A stretch of DNA of 64,000 nt from Centipeda infelix ATCC 43532 (lineage in GTDB: Bacteria; Bacillota; Negativicutes; Selenomonadales; Selenomonadaceae), in assembly GCF_000234095.1 (NCBI RefSeq), contig NZ_JH376797.1:1-64000 (forward strand). Reading direction: 5' to 3'. Position 1 is the stretch's first letter. Every line of letters begins with the position of its first letter. Positions 26,708-35,811 of this stretch are shown piece after piece. The notes under the pieces were generated by a model. That model searched no databases. It saw nothing but the letters and a program-made list of their open reading frames with translations, and was not told the origin of the DNA. A program made the translations under genes and the position numbers.

Positions 26708-26733
26708 AAATCCGAGAGGAACACTCGGATTTT
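26708..26733. other. Short hairpin upstream of the cupin gene
   Basis: Perfect 9-bp inverted repeat AAATCCGAG/CTCGGATTT with a 7-nt loop. On the plus strand it ends in TTTT, but no plus-strand gene needs it. It may be an operator or block antisense reading. Confidence 0.4.
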
Positions 26734-26755
26734 GAAAAATCAAAAATTTTTCCAG

Positions 26756-26784
26756 TTGTCAAACGTGACCCTTTGTCCTATAAT
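26756..26784 (+). promoter_or_regulatory. Promoter before the 118-aa gene
   Basis: -35 TTGTCA at 26756-26761, 17-bp spacer, -10 TATAAT at 26779-26784. A palindromic element lies between it and the gene at 26993. Confidence 0.75.
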
Positions 26785-26802
26785 AACGAATAGATTGTTT
26801 TA

Positions 26803-26965
26803 GGGAAGCACTGATAAATTCAGCCGCGCCATCTTAGCGCATCTTTTTTGCCCGCACTGTGTCGACAAATCCTCCACATAGCTTTGGCTATGCGTCCGGT
26901 TTGTCTCCTTGTTCGGACGAAAAATCTACGCCAATCTGACGGACTTCATTTTATCAGCGATTCCC
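26803..26965 (+). mobile_element. Family-1 palindromic element, copy 4
   Basis: A full 163-bp copy, GGGAAGCACTG to GCGATTCCC, flanked by TA on both sides (ttta/tagt). This is the copy that best fits insertion at, and duplication of, a TA dinucleotide. It starts about 19 bp after a -10 box and so lies in a 5' leader. Confidence 0.88.
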
Positions 26966-26992
26966 TAGTCAGAGAATTGAGGAGGATGAAGG

Positions 26993-27349
26993 ATGGCGTT
27001 GGATCGCAGTGCTGTGATCGATGAGGTGCAGAAGCTGGTCGATGCGCCGTCGGTCTACGAAGGACTGAAGGCGAAAGCAGAGGTGTTTCTGGAGGCGGTG
27101 GACACGCCACAGGAAAAATCTGCGTTTCGGACACTCATTGATGAAATAAAGAGCGATGTACTGACGATCGATCAGCTCATCAGCTTCACGGAGTCAGCGG
27201 ACGGTGTCGCACTGTTCGGTGCGCAGAGAGCCGGAGAGTATAATGCTGCGGCAAAGCAGGCGAAGGAGCAGGGGGAAGATACCTGTATCTGCCCTGCGTG
27301 TCAGGCCGGCAAGGAGATCCTTGCGAATCAGGCGGCGATTGTCTCGTAG
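26993..27349 (+). CDS. Protein of unknown function (118 aa) with a C-terminal CxCxxC
   Basis: A small, mainly helical acidic protein. Near the C-terminus (about residues 98-104) it has CICPACQAG, a likely metal site. No signal peptide or membrane segment is visible. The start has a good RBS (gaggaggatga). It is monocistronic, with a promoter at 26756 and a terminator at 27368, and its leader holds a palindromic element. I do not recognise the family. Confidence 0.8.
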   Translation: MALDRSAVIDEVQKLVDAPSVYEGLKAKAEVFLEAVDTPQEKSAFRTLIDEIKSDVLTIDQLISFTESADGVALFGAQRAGEYNAAAKQAKEQGEDTCICPACQAGKEILANQAAIVS

Positions 27350-27367
27350 TCGTGGTGTATGGAAAGG

Positions 27368-27404
27368 AGCTGTTGCACGAATGCATTCGTGTAACGGCTT
27401 TTTT
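27368..27404 (+). terminator. Terminator before priA
   Basis: Stem agctgttgcacgaat/attcgtgtaacggct with two G-T pairs and the 16-bp palindrome cacgaatgcattcgtg at its centre, followed by TTTT. It contains an in-frame ATG for priA (27381), which is therefore not the likely start. Confidence 0.85.
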
Positions 27405-27422
27405 GGTGAAGAAAGTGAACAT

Positions 27423-29837
27423 ATGACCGTTGCGGATGTCTATATCAACATTCCGGTCAAGAGCATCCGACAGGAGTTCACCTATCTCCTGCCGGAGCGG
27501 CTTGCGCAGGTCGCGGCAGGGTGGCGTGTCTTCGTCCCGTTCGGCAGCGTGCGCAAGGAGGGGTTCGTCACCTGTGTGCGCACCTATGATGCAGCGCGGG
27601 ATGGACAGCATGCGCTGAAGGAAATCATCGATGCGGTGGATGAGGAGGCATGGTTTTCCCCCGAGCTTCTTGCCGCCGCACAGGAGCTGTCGGACTTTTA
27701 CCTTTGTTCGGTGGCGGAGATCATGCGTCTCTTTATGCCGGGCAAGAGCGGTCTCAGAATTTTTCCTGTCTATGCAGCGGCGGAGGATGGGGATGAGGGG
27801 CACCCCATCCTTGTGGATGCGCGCGTCCATGCCGTCTATCGACATCTGCGTGAGCACGGCAGTCAGCGCATGGCGCAGCTGCGGCGGGAATTTCCTGCGG
27901 GAGAGGTCGAGCTGTGTGTGGAAAAACTTCTGCGCTATGATCTCGTGCGCAAGGAGTATGAGGCGGATAAACGCGACAAGGCGCAGTATGAGAAGTTCTA
28001 TACTGCGGGGGAGATTACGGACGATCTGCTCGCGGGACTTACGCGAAAGCCGGCGCAGATGCGGACACTTGCCCTCTTTCGGGAGCAGGGCACATACACG
28101 CGTACCGAACTCGATGAAAAAGGAATCTCGCTCGCAACCATCAAGAACCTCGTTGCAGCCGGATATCTGACCGAGCACCTGCGGCGCAGGCTGCGCTCCA
28201 GCTATGGTACGGGGACGGCGGGGGCATATGCCGAGGAGCTGACGGAGGCGCAAACATCGTCAGTCACGCAGTTGCACGCGGGCATTGCGGAGGGCGCGTT
28301 TCGTGGCTATCTGCTCCACGGGGTGACGGGCAGCGGCAAGACGCGTGTCTACATCGAGACGGCGCGCGCCGTGCGTGCGGCGGCGCGTCAGGTGATCGTG
28401 CTTGTGCCGGAGATTGCCCTGACGGGGCAGCTTGTCACGGCGTTTCAGGAGGTGTTTGCAGACGATATTGTCGTCCTGCACAGTCAGCTCTCGCTTGCCG
28501 AGCGCAACGACGCGATCTTTCGCGTGCGGCGCGGAGATGCGGGCATCATCCTCGGTGCGCGTTCGGCACTCTTTACACCGGCAGCCGATGTCGGTGCAAT
28601 CATCCTCGACGAGGAGCAGGATATGTCCTACAAACAGGACGAGTCGCCGCGTTACCATGCGCGTGTGGTCGCAGAGATCCTCGCGCGGCGGCACGGGGCG
28701 ATCCTCGTGCTTGGCAGCGCGACCCCCTCGCTTGAATCCTACGCGCGGGCACGAGCGGGGGAGCTGACGCTCCTCTCGATGCCCGTGCGCATCGGCAGTC
28801 AGCCGCTGCCCGAGGTGCGTGCCGTCGATATGCGCGAGGAGCTGCGGCGCGGGCGGCGCACGATCATCTCGCCCGCCCTGCGCGAGCTCCTCACGGAGAC
28901 AATTGCGCGCGGCGAGCAGGCAATCATCATGCTGAACCGACGCGGCTACGCGACCTTTATCATGTGCCGCTCCTGCGGAGCCGTCATCACCTGTCAGGAG
29001 TGCTCACTGCCGCTCGTCTATCATGCGAACGGTGCGCTCGTTTGTCACCACTGCGATCTGCGTGCCCCCGTGCCCGATACCTGTCCGAAATGCGGCAGCC
29101 GTTACATCAAATACTTCGGCTCGGGCACGGAAAAGCTCGAGGAGGAGCTGGGGCAGATTCTTCCCACAGCACGGATTGTGCGCATGGATCGCGATACGAC
29201 GGGACGTAAGCTGGCGCATACGGAGATCCTGACGCAGTTTCGGCGGCGTGACTTCGATATCCTGCTCGGCACCCAGATGGTGGCAAAGGGACATGATTTG
29301 CCGGGCGTGCAGTCGGTCGGCATCATCAGTGCGGACGCGAGCCTCAACCTGCCGGATTTCCGTGCGGCGGAACGCTGCTTTATGCTCATCACACAGACGG
29401 CGGGACGCGCAGGGCGGCACGGCGCGCGCGGTGCGGTCATCGTACAGACCTACAACCCTGAGCACTATGCCGTGCGTGCTGCGCTGCGGCAGGACTACGA
29501 AGCGTTTGCGGCGCAGGAGCTTGTACTTCGCAGCGAGCTCTTCTATCCGCCGTACAGCCGTCTCGTGAAGCTGCTCTTTCGAGATCCGCAGCGTGCGCGT
29601 GCGTGGAATGCAGCAAACGAGTTCGTCGCTGCAGCGCAGACGGCGTTTACAGGAACGACAGGGGGCACGGTGATCGGGCCCTCGCCCGCACTGATCGAGC
29701 GGGAGCGCGGCGCGTATCGTTTTATCGTACTCATCAAGACAGACGCGCTTGCAGTCGTACAGAACTTCTTGCGTACACGCGGACTGCATCTGCGCGACGA
29801 TGTTGCGATTGACATCGATCCCATCGCAATTTTTTGA
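27423..29837 (+). CDS. priA: Primosomal replication-restart helicase PriA
   Basis: A 3'-5' superfamily 2 helicase that reloads the replisome at stalled forks. The N-terminal DNA-binding part starts VADVYINIPVKS. Walker A is GVTGSGKTRVY, the Walker B region is IILDEEQD, and eight zinc cysteines lie in MCRSCGAVITCQECS and LVCHHCDLRA to CPKCGS. The C-terminal helicase lobe follows. The 804-aa length is normal. The frame is open upstream to 27204 over the previous gene and its terminator. The ATG at 27423 gives the standard N-terminus. Confidence 0.96.
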   Translation: MTVADVYINIPVKSIRQEFTYLLPERLAQVAAGWRVFVPFGSVRKEGFVTCVRTYDAARDGQHALKEIIDAVDEEAWFSPELLAAAQELSDFYLCSVAEIMRLFMPGKSGLRIFPVYAAAEDGDEGHPILVDARVHAVYRHLREHGSQRMAQLRREFPAGEVELCVEKLLRYDLVRKEYEADKRDKAQYEKFYTAGEITDDLLAGLTRKPAQMRTLALFREQGTYTRTELDEKGISLATIKNLVAAGYLTEHLRRRLRSSYGTGTAGAYAEELTEAQTSSVTQLHAGIAEGAFRGYLLHGVTGSGKTRVYIETARAVRAAARQVIVLVPEIALTGQLVTAFQEVFADDIVVLHSQLSLAERNDAIFRVRRGDAGIILGARSALFTPAADVGAIILDEEQDMSYKQDESPRYHARVVAEILARRHGAILVLGSATPSLESYARARAGELTLLSMPVRIGSQPLPEVRAVDMREELRRGRRTIISPALRELLTETIARGEQAIIMLNRRGYATFIMCRSCGAVITCQECSLPLVYHANGALVCHHCDLRAPVPDTCPKCGSRYIKYFGSGTEKLEEELGQILPTARIVRMDRDTTGRKLAHTEILTQFRRRDFDILLGTQMVAKGHDLPGVQSVGIISADASLNLPDFRAAERCFMLITQTAGRAGRHGARGAVIVQTYNPEHYAVRAALRQDYEAFAAQELVLRSELFYPPYSRLVKLLFRDPQRARAWNAANEFVAAAQTAFTGTTGGTVIGPSPALIERERGAYRFIVLIKTDALAVVQNFLRTRGLHLRDDVAIDIDPIAIF

Positions 29838-29962
29838 AAAATAATAGAAAAACCTATTGAATATAATTGGAAATCCTGTTAATCTGGAAATAGAAGGAAA
29901 GACAGATGATATGCGAAGCGGCATGAATCTTTTTCCTTGGAGCAATGGAGGAATGACTTCCT

Positions 29963-30826
29963 ATGGTGACGACTCTCGGACGGGCGAAGATCAATCTGAC
30001 GCTCGACATTCTGGGACTTCGGGATGACGGGTATCACGAGATTGCGACGGTCATGCAGTCCCTCGCACTCGCAGATACGCTTACGTTCACGCGGCAGGAG
30101 GAGGGAATCACACTGACCGTGGATCTGCCGGGGCTTGAGGCAGATGAGCGCAATCTCGCCCACCGCGCCGCTGCACTTATTATGAAGGAGTGTGGTCTGC
30201 GTGGCGGTGTTCATATTGCCATTGCAAAGCGTATTCCCGTTGCCGCAGGGCTTGCGGGCGGGAGTGCGGATGCGGCAGCGACACTGCGCGGGATGAATGA
30301 ACTCTATGCACTTGGACTTTCCGATGATCGGCTCTGTGTACTTGGTGCGCAGCTTGGCTCGGACATCCCATTTGCCCTGATGGGCGGAACCGTACTTGCG
30401 ACGGGGCGCGGTGAGATCATGCAGGCACTTCCGGATTTTCCCGCGACTCACGTCGTGCTCGCAAAACCTCCCGTTGCTGTGTCGACACCGTGGGCGTACC
30501 GCAGTTACGATGCACACCCGCCCGGATTTCATCCGGACAATGCGGCATTTTTGGAGGCACTCGAACGCGGCGATCGCATGCGGTGCGCAGAGCTTGTCTG
30601 CAATGTGCTTGAGCCTGTGACCGAGGCGGCACATCCCGTGATCGCTGACTATCGCGCGCGGATGCGTGCACACGGTGCGCTTTGTGCAATGATGTCGGGC
30701 AGCGGGCCAACGGTGTTCGGACTCTTTGCGGATGAACATGCGGCTGTGGAGGCGGTAGAGACATTTCGCAGGGAAACGGATGCCGAAATATGTCTGACGC
30801 ATACGGCGGGCAGATACGGGGAGTAA
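29963..30826 (+). CDS. ispE: 4-diphosphocytidyl-2-C-methyl-D-erythritol kinase
   Basis: A MEP-pathway GHMP kinase. Motif 1 is LGRAKINLTLDILG near the N-terminus. The ATP-binding glycine/serine loop PVAAGLAGGSADAAATL is at about residues 92-108. The C-terminal MSGSGPTVFGLF is present. The length is 287 aa. It precedes a GntR regulator by 15 bp. Together with ispG it shows that this organism uses the MEP route. Confidence 0.96.
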   Translation: MVTTLGRAKINLTLDILGLRDDGYHEIATVMQSLALADTLTFTRQEEGITLTVDLPGLEADERNLAHRAAALIMKECGLRGGVHIAIAKRIPVAAGLAGGSADAAATLRGMNELYALGLSDDRLCVLGAQLGSDIPFALMGGTVLATGRGEIMQALPDFPATHVVLAKPPVAVSTPWAYRSYDAHPPGFHPDNAAFLEALERGDRMRCAELVCNVLEPVTEAAHPVIADYRARMRAHGALCAMMSGSGPTVFGLFADEHAAVEAVETFRRETDAEICLTHTAGRYGE

Positions 30827-30841
30827 CAGGAGAGCCATACT

Positions 30842-31579
30842 ATGCAAGGAAAACTATCACCGGTTGTTGTCAACAGCTACCAGCCGCTTCGCGAAATTGT
30901 CTGTGAGGTGCTGCGCGATGCCATTCGCGGCGGGATACTGAAGCCCGGCGAATGGCTCAAGGAGAACGATCTCGCGGACGAACTTCTCGTCAGTCGTACA
31001 CCTGTACGCGAGGCGATCCGAAAGTTGGAACAGGAGGGCTATGTCGTCACCGTTCCGCGGCGCGGTGCCTACGTCGCAAGTGTATCCATTCGTGACATCA
31101 ATGAGATCTTTGAGATTCGCGCGGCACTTGAGGCACTTGCCTGTGAACTCGCGGCGGAGCGGATCACCGATGAAGAGCAGGAGCGTTTGGAGCGCCTCCT
31201 CGTCGGCATCGGACGCGCCATCGAGGAGCATGATATGGAGCGCATCGTGCGCACGGATATCGAGTTTCACGAGCTTCTGTATCAGGCAGCGCGCAACGAG
31301 CGTCTACTCATCATTATCGGTAATCTGCGCGAGCAGCTCACGCGGTTCCGTACAATCTCGATGTCCTATCCGGGACGACTCAAGGCGACCCTCGAGGAAC
31401 ATCGTGCGATTGTGGATGCGATCGGCTCGGGCGACGCGCGCCATGCACGCAAGGTCGGCGCGCGACACATGGAAAATTCGGAGAAGACCCTGCTTTACGC
31501 CATTGAGGAGCAGGAAAAAAAGACAGGTACCACCTTGGTGAGACGCAAGGGGAAAAAGAGTCAGGAAGACGCCGAGTAG
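30842..31579 (+). CDS. GntR-family regulator (FCD/FadR-type)
   Basis: The N-terminal winged helix (about 14-78) contains ENDLADELLVSRTPVREAIRKLE and the wing VVTVPRRGAYVA. The FCD ligand domain follows (about 90-225) with the EIRAALEALACELAAERIT start and helix-borne D/H residues that usually bind a metal and an organic acid. A basic, Lys-rich tail ends the protein. The target is unknown. It lies between ispE and glmU with short gaps, so it is probably cotranscribed. Confidence 0.92.
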   Translation: MQGKLSPVVVNSYQPLREIVCEVLRDAIRGGILKPGEWLKENDLADELLVSRTPVREAIRKLEQEGYVVTVPRRGAYVASVSIRDINEIFEIRAALEALACELAAERITDEEQERLERLLVGIGRAIEEHDMERIVRTDIEFHELLYQAARNERLLIIIGNLREQLTRFRTISMSYPGRLKATLEEHRAIVDAIGSGDARHARKVGARHMENSEKTLLYAIEEQEKKTGTTLVRRKGKKSQEDAE

Positions 31580-31606
31580 GCGCTTCCGGAGAACGGGAGG
31601 GGCATA

Positions 31607-32971
31607 ATGTTGGATTTTATAACGGTCATACTGGCAGCAGGCAAGGGCACGCGCATGAAGTCAAAGCTACCCAAAGTCCTGCACCACGCGGCAGGGAAAT
31701 CTATGCTGCAGCACGTCATTGACGCGGCAGACGCGGCAGGTGCACGGCGCAACATTGTGGTCACGGGCTTTGGCGGCGATGTGGTGCGCGAGAGCATCGG
31801 TGACAGTGTGGAGTATGTGGAGCAGCGTGAGCAGCTCGGTACGGGACACGCCGTCCTGCAGACGAAGGAGCTGCTCGCGAAGGAGCATGGAACCATCATG
31901 GTGCTTTGTGGAGATACGCCGCTCCTGACAGCGGAGCTTTTGGCGCGCTTCCATGAGGAGCATGTGCAGACGGGCGCAAAGGCAACCGTGCTCACGGCGA
32001 TCATGCCGAACGCAAAGGGCTACGGGCGCGTTATCCGCCGCGAAAATGGCGAGGTGCTGAAGATTGTCGAGCACAAGGACGCGACGCCGGAGGAGCGTGA
32101 GATCCACGAGGTCAATGCGGGCATCTACTGTTTTGATGCACAGGCCCTCTTTGCCGCGCTCGCAAAGGTGACGAACGATAATGCGCAGGGCGAATACTAC
32201 CTGCCCGATGTGCTCAGTATCCTCCGTGACGCAGGGGAGAAAATTTGGGCGGTCACAGCAGACAACTATGAGAGCACGCTCGGCATCAACTCGCGCAGCC
32301 AGCTTGCCGTGGCGGAGCGGATTCTGCGCCGCCGCAAGGCCGAGGAACTGATGGCGGACGGCGTGACGATTATCGATCCGCATACGACGTTTATTGATGC
32401 CGAGGTGCGCGTCGGCATGGACACGGTCATCTATCCCTTTACCTTCCTCGAGGGGGTCACGGTCATCGGAGAGGACTGCGTCATTGGCCCAAATGTCCGC
32501 TTTCAGAATATGGTTGTCGGCGACAATGTCAAGGCACACTATGTTTACGCGCACGACGCCGAGGTCGAGAATGGCGCGGAGCTTGGGCAGTTCAACCACA
32601 TCCGCCCCGACAGCCACATCGGTGCGGGCGTGAAGATGGGCAATTTTGTCGAGGTGAAGAACTCCAACATCGGTGCGGGCTCGAAGCTGCCGCATCTCTC
32701 CTACATCGGGGACTGCGACCTCGGTGCGCACGTCAACATGGGCTGCGGTACGATTACGGTCAACTACGACGGCAAGCAGAAGTTCCGCACGGTCATCGAG
32801 GATAACGCCTTCGTCGGCTGCAACTCAAACCTCGTCGCACCCGTTACGGTGGGCGAGGGTGCGTATGTTGCTGCCGGGTCGACGATCACGCGCGACGTCC
32901 CGGCCGGCACGCTCTCCGTGGCACGTGCACGCCAGAAGGAGATCGAGGGCTGGACCGACAGACGAAAATGA
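31607..32971 (+). CDS. glmU: Bifunctional GlcNAc-1-P uridyltransferase / GlcN-1-P acetyltransferase
   Basis: Makes UDP-GlcNAc for peptidoglycan and lipid A. The N-terminal pyrophosphorylase has LAAGKGTRMKSKLPKVLH (about 7-24) and GTGHAVLQT. The C-terminal left-handed beta-helix with hexapeptide repeats (about 250-440) includes the acetyl-CoA region ISYIGDCDLGAHVNMG-type sequence. The length of 454 aa is standard. Its RBS is acgggaggggc. Confidence 0.97.
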   Translation: MLDFITVILAAGKGTRMKSKLPKVLHHAAGKSMLQHVIDAADAAGARRNIVVTGFGGDVVRESIGDSVEYVEQREQLGTGHAVLQTKELLAKEHGTIMVLCGDTPLLTAELLARFHEEHVQTGAKATVLTAIMPNAKGYGRVIRRENGEVLKIVEHKDATPEEREIHEVNAGIYCFDAQALFAALAKVTNDNAQGEYYLPDVLSILRDAGEKIWAVTADNYESTLGINSRSQLAVAERILRRRKAEELMADGVTIIDPHTTFIDAEVRVGMDTVIYPFTFLEGVTVIGEDCVIGPNVRFQNMVVGDNVKAHYVYAHDAEVENGAELGQFNHIRPDSHIGAGVKMGNFVEVKNSNIGAGSKLPHLSYIGDCDLGAHVNMGCGTITVNYDGKQKFRTVIEDNAFVGCNSNLVAPVTVGEGAYVAAGSTITRDVPAGTLSVARARQKEIEGWTDRRK

Positions 32972-33030
32972 GACTCGTACATGATCTACGCGTATGGTTC
33001 TGGACACTGCGAAAAAGGCGGAGGACGCTC

Positions 33031-33089
33031 TTCCCAAAATAAATCATGCGTGTTATACTATAAATAGTTCTTGTGTATTCTATTTATAG
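33031..33089 (+). promoter_or_regulatory. prs promoter with a 10-bp inverted repeat at the start site
   Basis: Extended -10 TGT TATACT (TATACT 33054-33059) with a weak -35 TTCCCA at 33031-33036 (17-bp spacer). CTATAAATAG (33058-33067) and CTATTTATAG (33080-33089) form a perfect inverted repeat with a 12-bp spacer across the expected transcript start. It could be an operator or a 5' hairpin. Confidence 0.5.
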
Positions 33090-33176
33090 GAAGTACTGAT
33101 GTAAAACTCGTCGAACCGGTAGAGTTTGATCGGTGCTTTTCATGTGACGCATCTGGTTTTTAGGAGGAACAGAGAG

Positions 33177-34130
33177 ATGAGTTTTCCGACCGACAACGTA
33201 TGCATCCTGACGGGGAATGCGAATCCCCAGTTGGCAAAGGATATCGCGGAGCGTATCGGCATACCGCTCTGCGAAGCATTCGTCGGGCACTTCAACAACG
33301 GTGAGATTCAAGTGATGATCGAGGAGAGTATCCGGGGAAAGGATATCTTCATTATCCAGTCGACCAGCTTTCCTGTGAATGACAACCTCATGGAGCTGCT
33401 GATTCTCACAGATGCGTGCAAGCGTGCGTCGGCACACAGCATTACGGCGGTTGTTCCGTACTATGCCTATGCACGTCAGGATCGTAAGACGCGTGGACGC
33501 GAGCCGATCTCGGCGAAACTCGTTGCGAACCTCATGACGACGGCGGGGGTATCCCGCGTTGTCACCGTTGACCTTCATGCGGGACAGATTCAGGGATTCT
33601 TCGATATTCCAGTGGATCATCTCGCTGCTGCCCCCGTACTCGCGAGCTACTTCCGTGAGCAGGAGATCGAGGACCTGGTCGTCGTTTCACCGGATCTTGG
33701 CGGTGTCACGCGCGCGCGTATCATGGCGGATTTCCTCCATGCGCCGATTGCGATCATCGAGAAGCGCCGCCCCTGCCCCGGGTGTGCGGAGGTCATGAAC
33801 CTCATTGGTGAAGTTGAGGGCAAGACCGCGCTTCTCATCGATGATATCGTCGATACGGCAGGGTCACTTTGCGAGGGGGCAAAGGCACTCCATGAGCGCG
33901 GGGCAAAGCATGTGCTTGCGGCGTGTTCGCACGCCATCTTGAGCGACCCCGCAGTCGAGCGGATCAATGCCTCCGTGATCGACCAGCTTGTCATTACCGA
34001 CTCCATTCCGGTTCCTCCTGAGAAACAGTCCGATAAACTCGTCACACTCTCTCTTGCACAGTCTCTCGCGGATGTTATTGTGCGTATCCAAAGCCATCGT
34101 TCGGTGAGTCTGCTCTTTAATCATCACTGA
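33177..34130 (+). CDS. prs: Ribose-phosphate pyrophosphokinase
   Basis: Makes PRPP from ribose 5-phosphate and ATP for nucleotide, His and Trp synthesis. The signatures [28 protein letters not shown] (ATP-binding flexible loop), [18 protein letters not shown] and the PRPP loop [13 protein letters not shown] are all present. The length is 317 aa. The start ATG 33177 has RBS aggaggaac; an in-frame upstream start at 33126 lacks one. glmU and prs are adjacent, as in many Firmicutes. Confidence 0.97.
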   Translation: MSFPTDNVCILTGNANPQLAKDIAERIGIPLCEAFVGHFNNGEIQVMIEESIRGKDIFIIQSTSFPVNDNLMELLILTDACKRASAHSITAVVPYYAYARQDRKTRGREPISAKLVANLMTTAGVSRVVTVDLHAGQIQGFFDIPVDHLAAAPVLASYFREQEIEDLVVVSPDLGGVTRARIMADFLHAPIAIIEKRRPCPGCAEVMNLIGEVEGKTALLIDDIVDTAGSLCEGAKALHERGAKHVLAACSHAILSDPAVERINASVIDQLVITDSIPVPPEKQSDKLVTLSLAQSLADVIVRIQSHRSVSLLFNHH

Positions 34131-34199
34131 TTTTTCGTACACATGAGAAAGAGACGTTTAAGGTGCGTCTCTTTTTTCATATCATTTGTAGGAGTATTT

Positions 34200-35063
34200 A
34201 TGCACGTTATCATCATCGGTTCTGGTCCGGCAGGAGTCTCTGCCGCTCTCTATGCGCGGCGCGGTGGCGCAGATGTGACGGTTGTCACGAAGGGGGCAGG
34301 TGCACTCAGAGCTGCCGAGCTTGTCGAAAACTATTATGGGTTCGATGTACCCATCACAGGGGCAGAACTTGAACGACGCAGCATTGCGGGCGCAAAGAGG
34401 CTCGGTGTTGTGTTTGCGATGGATGAGGCGATGTCTGTTTTGCCGAGGGATGATGGGCAGGGCTTTCGCGTGGAAGGGGGACGCTCTGCGTACGAAGGAG
34501 ATACTGTTATCCTTGCGGCTGGTGCTTCACGCAGTATGCTTTCCGTACCGGGACTGCAGGAGTTCGAGGGACGCGGGGTTAGCTTCTGTGCAATCTGCGA
34601 TGCGTTCTTTTATCGTGGGAAGAATGTTGCTGTTATTGGTGCGGGCGACTATGCGCTGCATGAGGCGGAGATTCTTCTCCCTCATGCAGCGCGGCTGACG
34701 CTTTTGACGAATGGTGCTGCGCCGGATATTCGTGTTTCGGACGGGATTACAGTGGAGCAGCGTGTCATCTCTCGTATCGCGGGAACGCGACGTGTCGAGC
34801 GCATTGTCTTTGATGATGGCACGGAGATGACGGTGGATGGCATATTTTTGGCGAGTGGTACGGCAGGAAGCTTTGAACTTGCGCGAAAGCTCGGTGTACT
34901 GCAGCGTGACGGCAAGATCGTTGTGGACGCACAGATGGAGACGAATGTCCCAGGCATCTATGCGGCAGGGGACTGCACGGGTGGGCTGCTGCAGATTGCA
35001 AAGGCGGTCTATGAGGGGGCGGCGGCAGGGCTTGCCGCCGTGCGCCATCTGCGTCGGCAGTAA
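34200..35063 (+). CDS. Thioredoxin-reductase-like FAD/NAD(P) oxidoreductase
   Basis: A 287-aa flavoprotein. The FAD loop is VIIIGSGPAGVSAALYARRGG at the N-terminus, and the NAD(P) loop VAVIGAGDYALHEAE is in the middle. The redox pair FCAICDAF has Cys130 and Cys133, and the C-terminal FAD contact is GIYAAGDCTGG. TrxB usually reads CATCDG, so CAIC is a variant. It is shorter than TrxB (about 310 aa), so the partner may not be classical thioredoxin. A crp-type regulator follows after 33 bp. Confidence 0.88.
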   Translation: MHVIIIGSGPAGVSAALYARRGGADVTVVTKGAGALRAAELVENYYGFDVPITGAELERRSIAGAKRLGVVFAMDEAMSVLPRDDGQGFRVEGGRSAYEGDTVILAAGASRSMLSVPGLQEFEGRGVSFCAICDAFFYRGKNVAVIGAGDYALHEAEILLPHAARLTLLTNGAAPDIRVSDGITVEQRVISRIAGTRRVERIVFDDGTEMTVDGIFLASGTAGSFELARKLGVLQRDGKIVVDAQMETNVPGIYAAGDCTGGLLQIAKAVYEGAAAGLAAVRHLRRQ

Positions 35064-35096
35064 TACCCGTACAGAGGGAGAAAGGGGGGGACAGAG

Positions 35097-35789
35097 ATGT
35101 TGGAACATGCTTCGGAAAGCCGCCATTTTCGCGACTATATTGAGCAGTTTGACCTGTGGAAGGGTCTGACAGCGGCGCAGCGGGATGAGCTGATCGCGCA
35201 TACGCGGTACAGCTGCTATGCAAAGCGTGAATTTATCCACCGAGGAGCACTTGCACACTCGGGGACACTGCACGTGATCTCTGGATCCCTGCGCATCTAT
35301 CTCATCTCCGAGGAGGGGCGCGAATTCACGCTTTATATTTTGCGCGACGGGGATATTGGTCTTATGTCAAGCATATCGCACCTCAATTCTGTTCCGTGTG
35401 ATATTGCAATTGAGGCCGGAAAGAATACGGAGCTCTTCATCTCTGATACAATGGCGGTACGCAGTATTTTCGCGGAGAACATTGATGTGCGTGCCTGTGC
35501 CTACGAGTATACCATCGCACGTCTCTCGGAAATGCTGTGGAAGCTCCAGCAGATGATCTTCCTGTCGGCAGATCGTAGACTTGCGCGGTTTTTACTTGCT
35601 GAATCGGCGCGTACGGCAGGAGATGAGATCCGTCTGACACATGAGGAGACGGCACAGTATCTTGGTACGGCGCGAGAGGTGGTCAGCCGGCTCATCCGCG
35701 AGTTCAGTCAAGAAGGGCTTGTGGAGACCGCTCGCGGACGCATCCAAATTTTGAACCGTGCGGCACTCAAGGAGCGTGCAGGGGCATGA
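35097..35789 (+). CDS. Crp/Fnr-family transcriptional regulator
   Basis: The N-terminal cyclic-nucleotide-binding-like barrel (about 15-130) has no Fnr-type N-terminal cysteine cluster, so it is not an iron-sulphur oxygen sensor of the E. coli type. A dimer helix is followed by the Crp winged helix (about 150-225) with ETAQYLGTAREVVSRLIREF as recognition unit. The 230-aa length is normal. The effector is unknown. It lies between a redox flavoprotein and a membrane protein, so a redox or nitrosative role is possible. Confidence 0.9.
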   Translation: MLEHASESRHFRDYIEQFDLWKGLTAAQRDELIAHTRYSCYAKREFIHRGALAHSGTLHVISGSLRIYLISEEGREFTLYILRDGDIGLMSSISHLNSVPCDIAIEAGKNTELFISDTMAVRSIFAENIDVRACAYEYTIARLSEMLWKLQQMIFLSADRRLARFLLAESARTAGDEIRLTHEETAQYLGTAREVVSRLIREFSQEGLVETARGRIQILNRAALKERAGA

Positions 35790-35811
35790 GTGCTATTTCT
35801 CGGAGGAGTCT

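Noticed and set aside
27381-27423. Earlier ATG for priA at 27381
   Set aside because: It lies within the stem of an intrinsic terminator and adds residues not typical of PriA.
33088-33100. aggaagtactgat before prs as a ninth family-1 remnant
   Set aside because: Only 13 bases resemble the left tip, and they overlap another inverted repeat. Too short to call.
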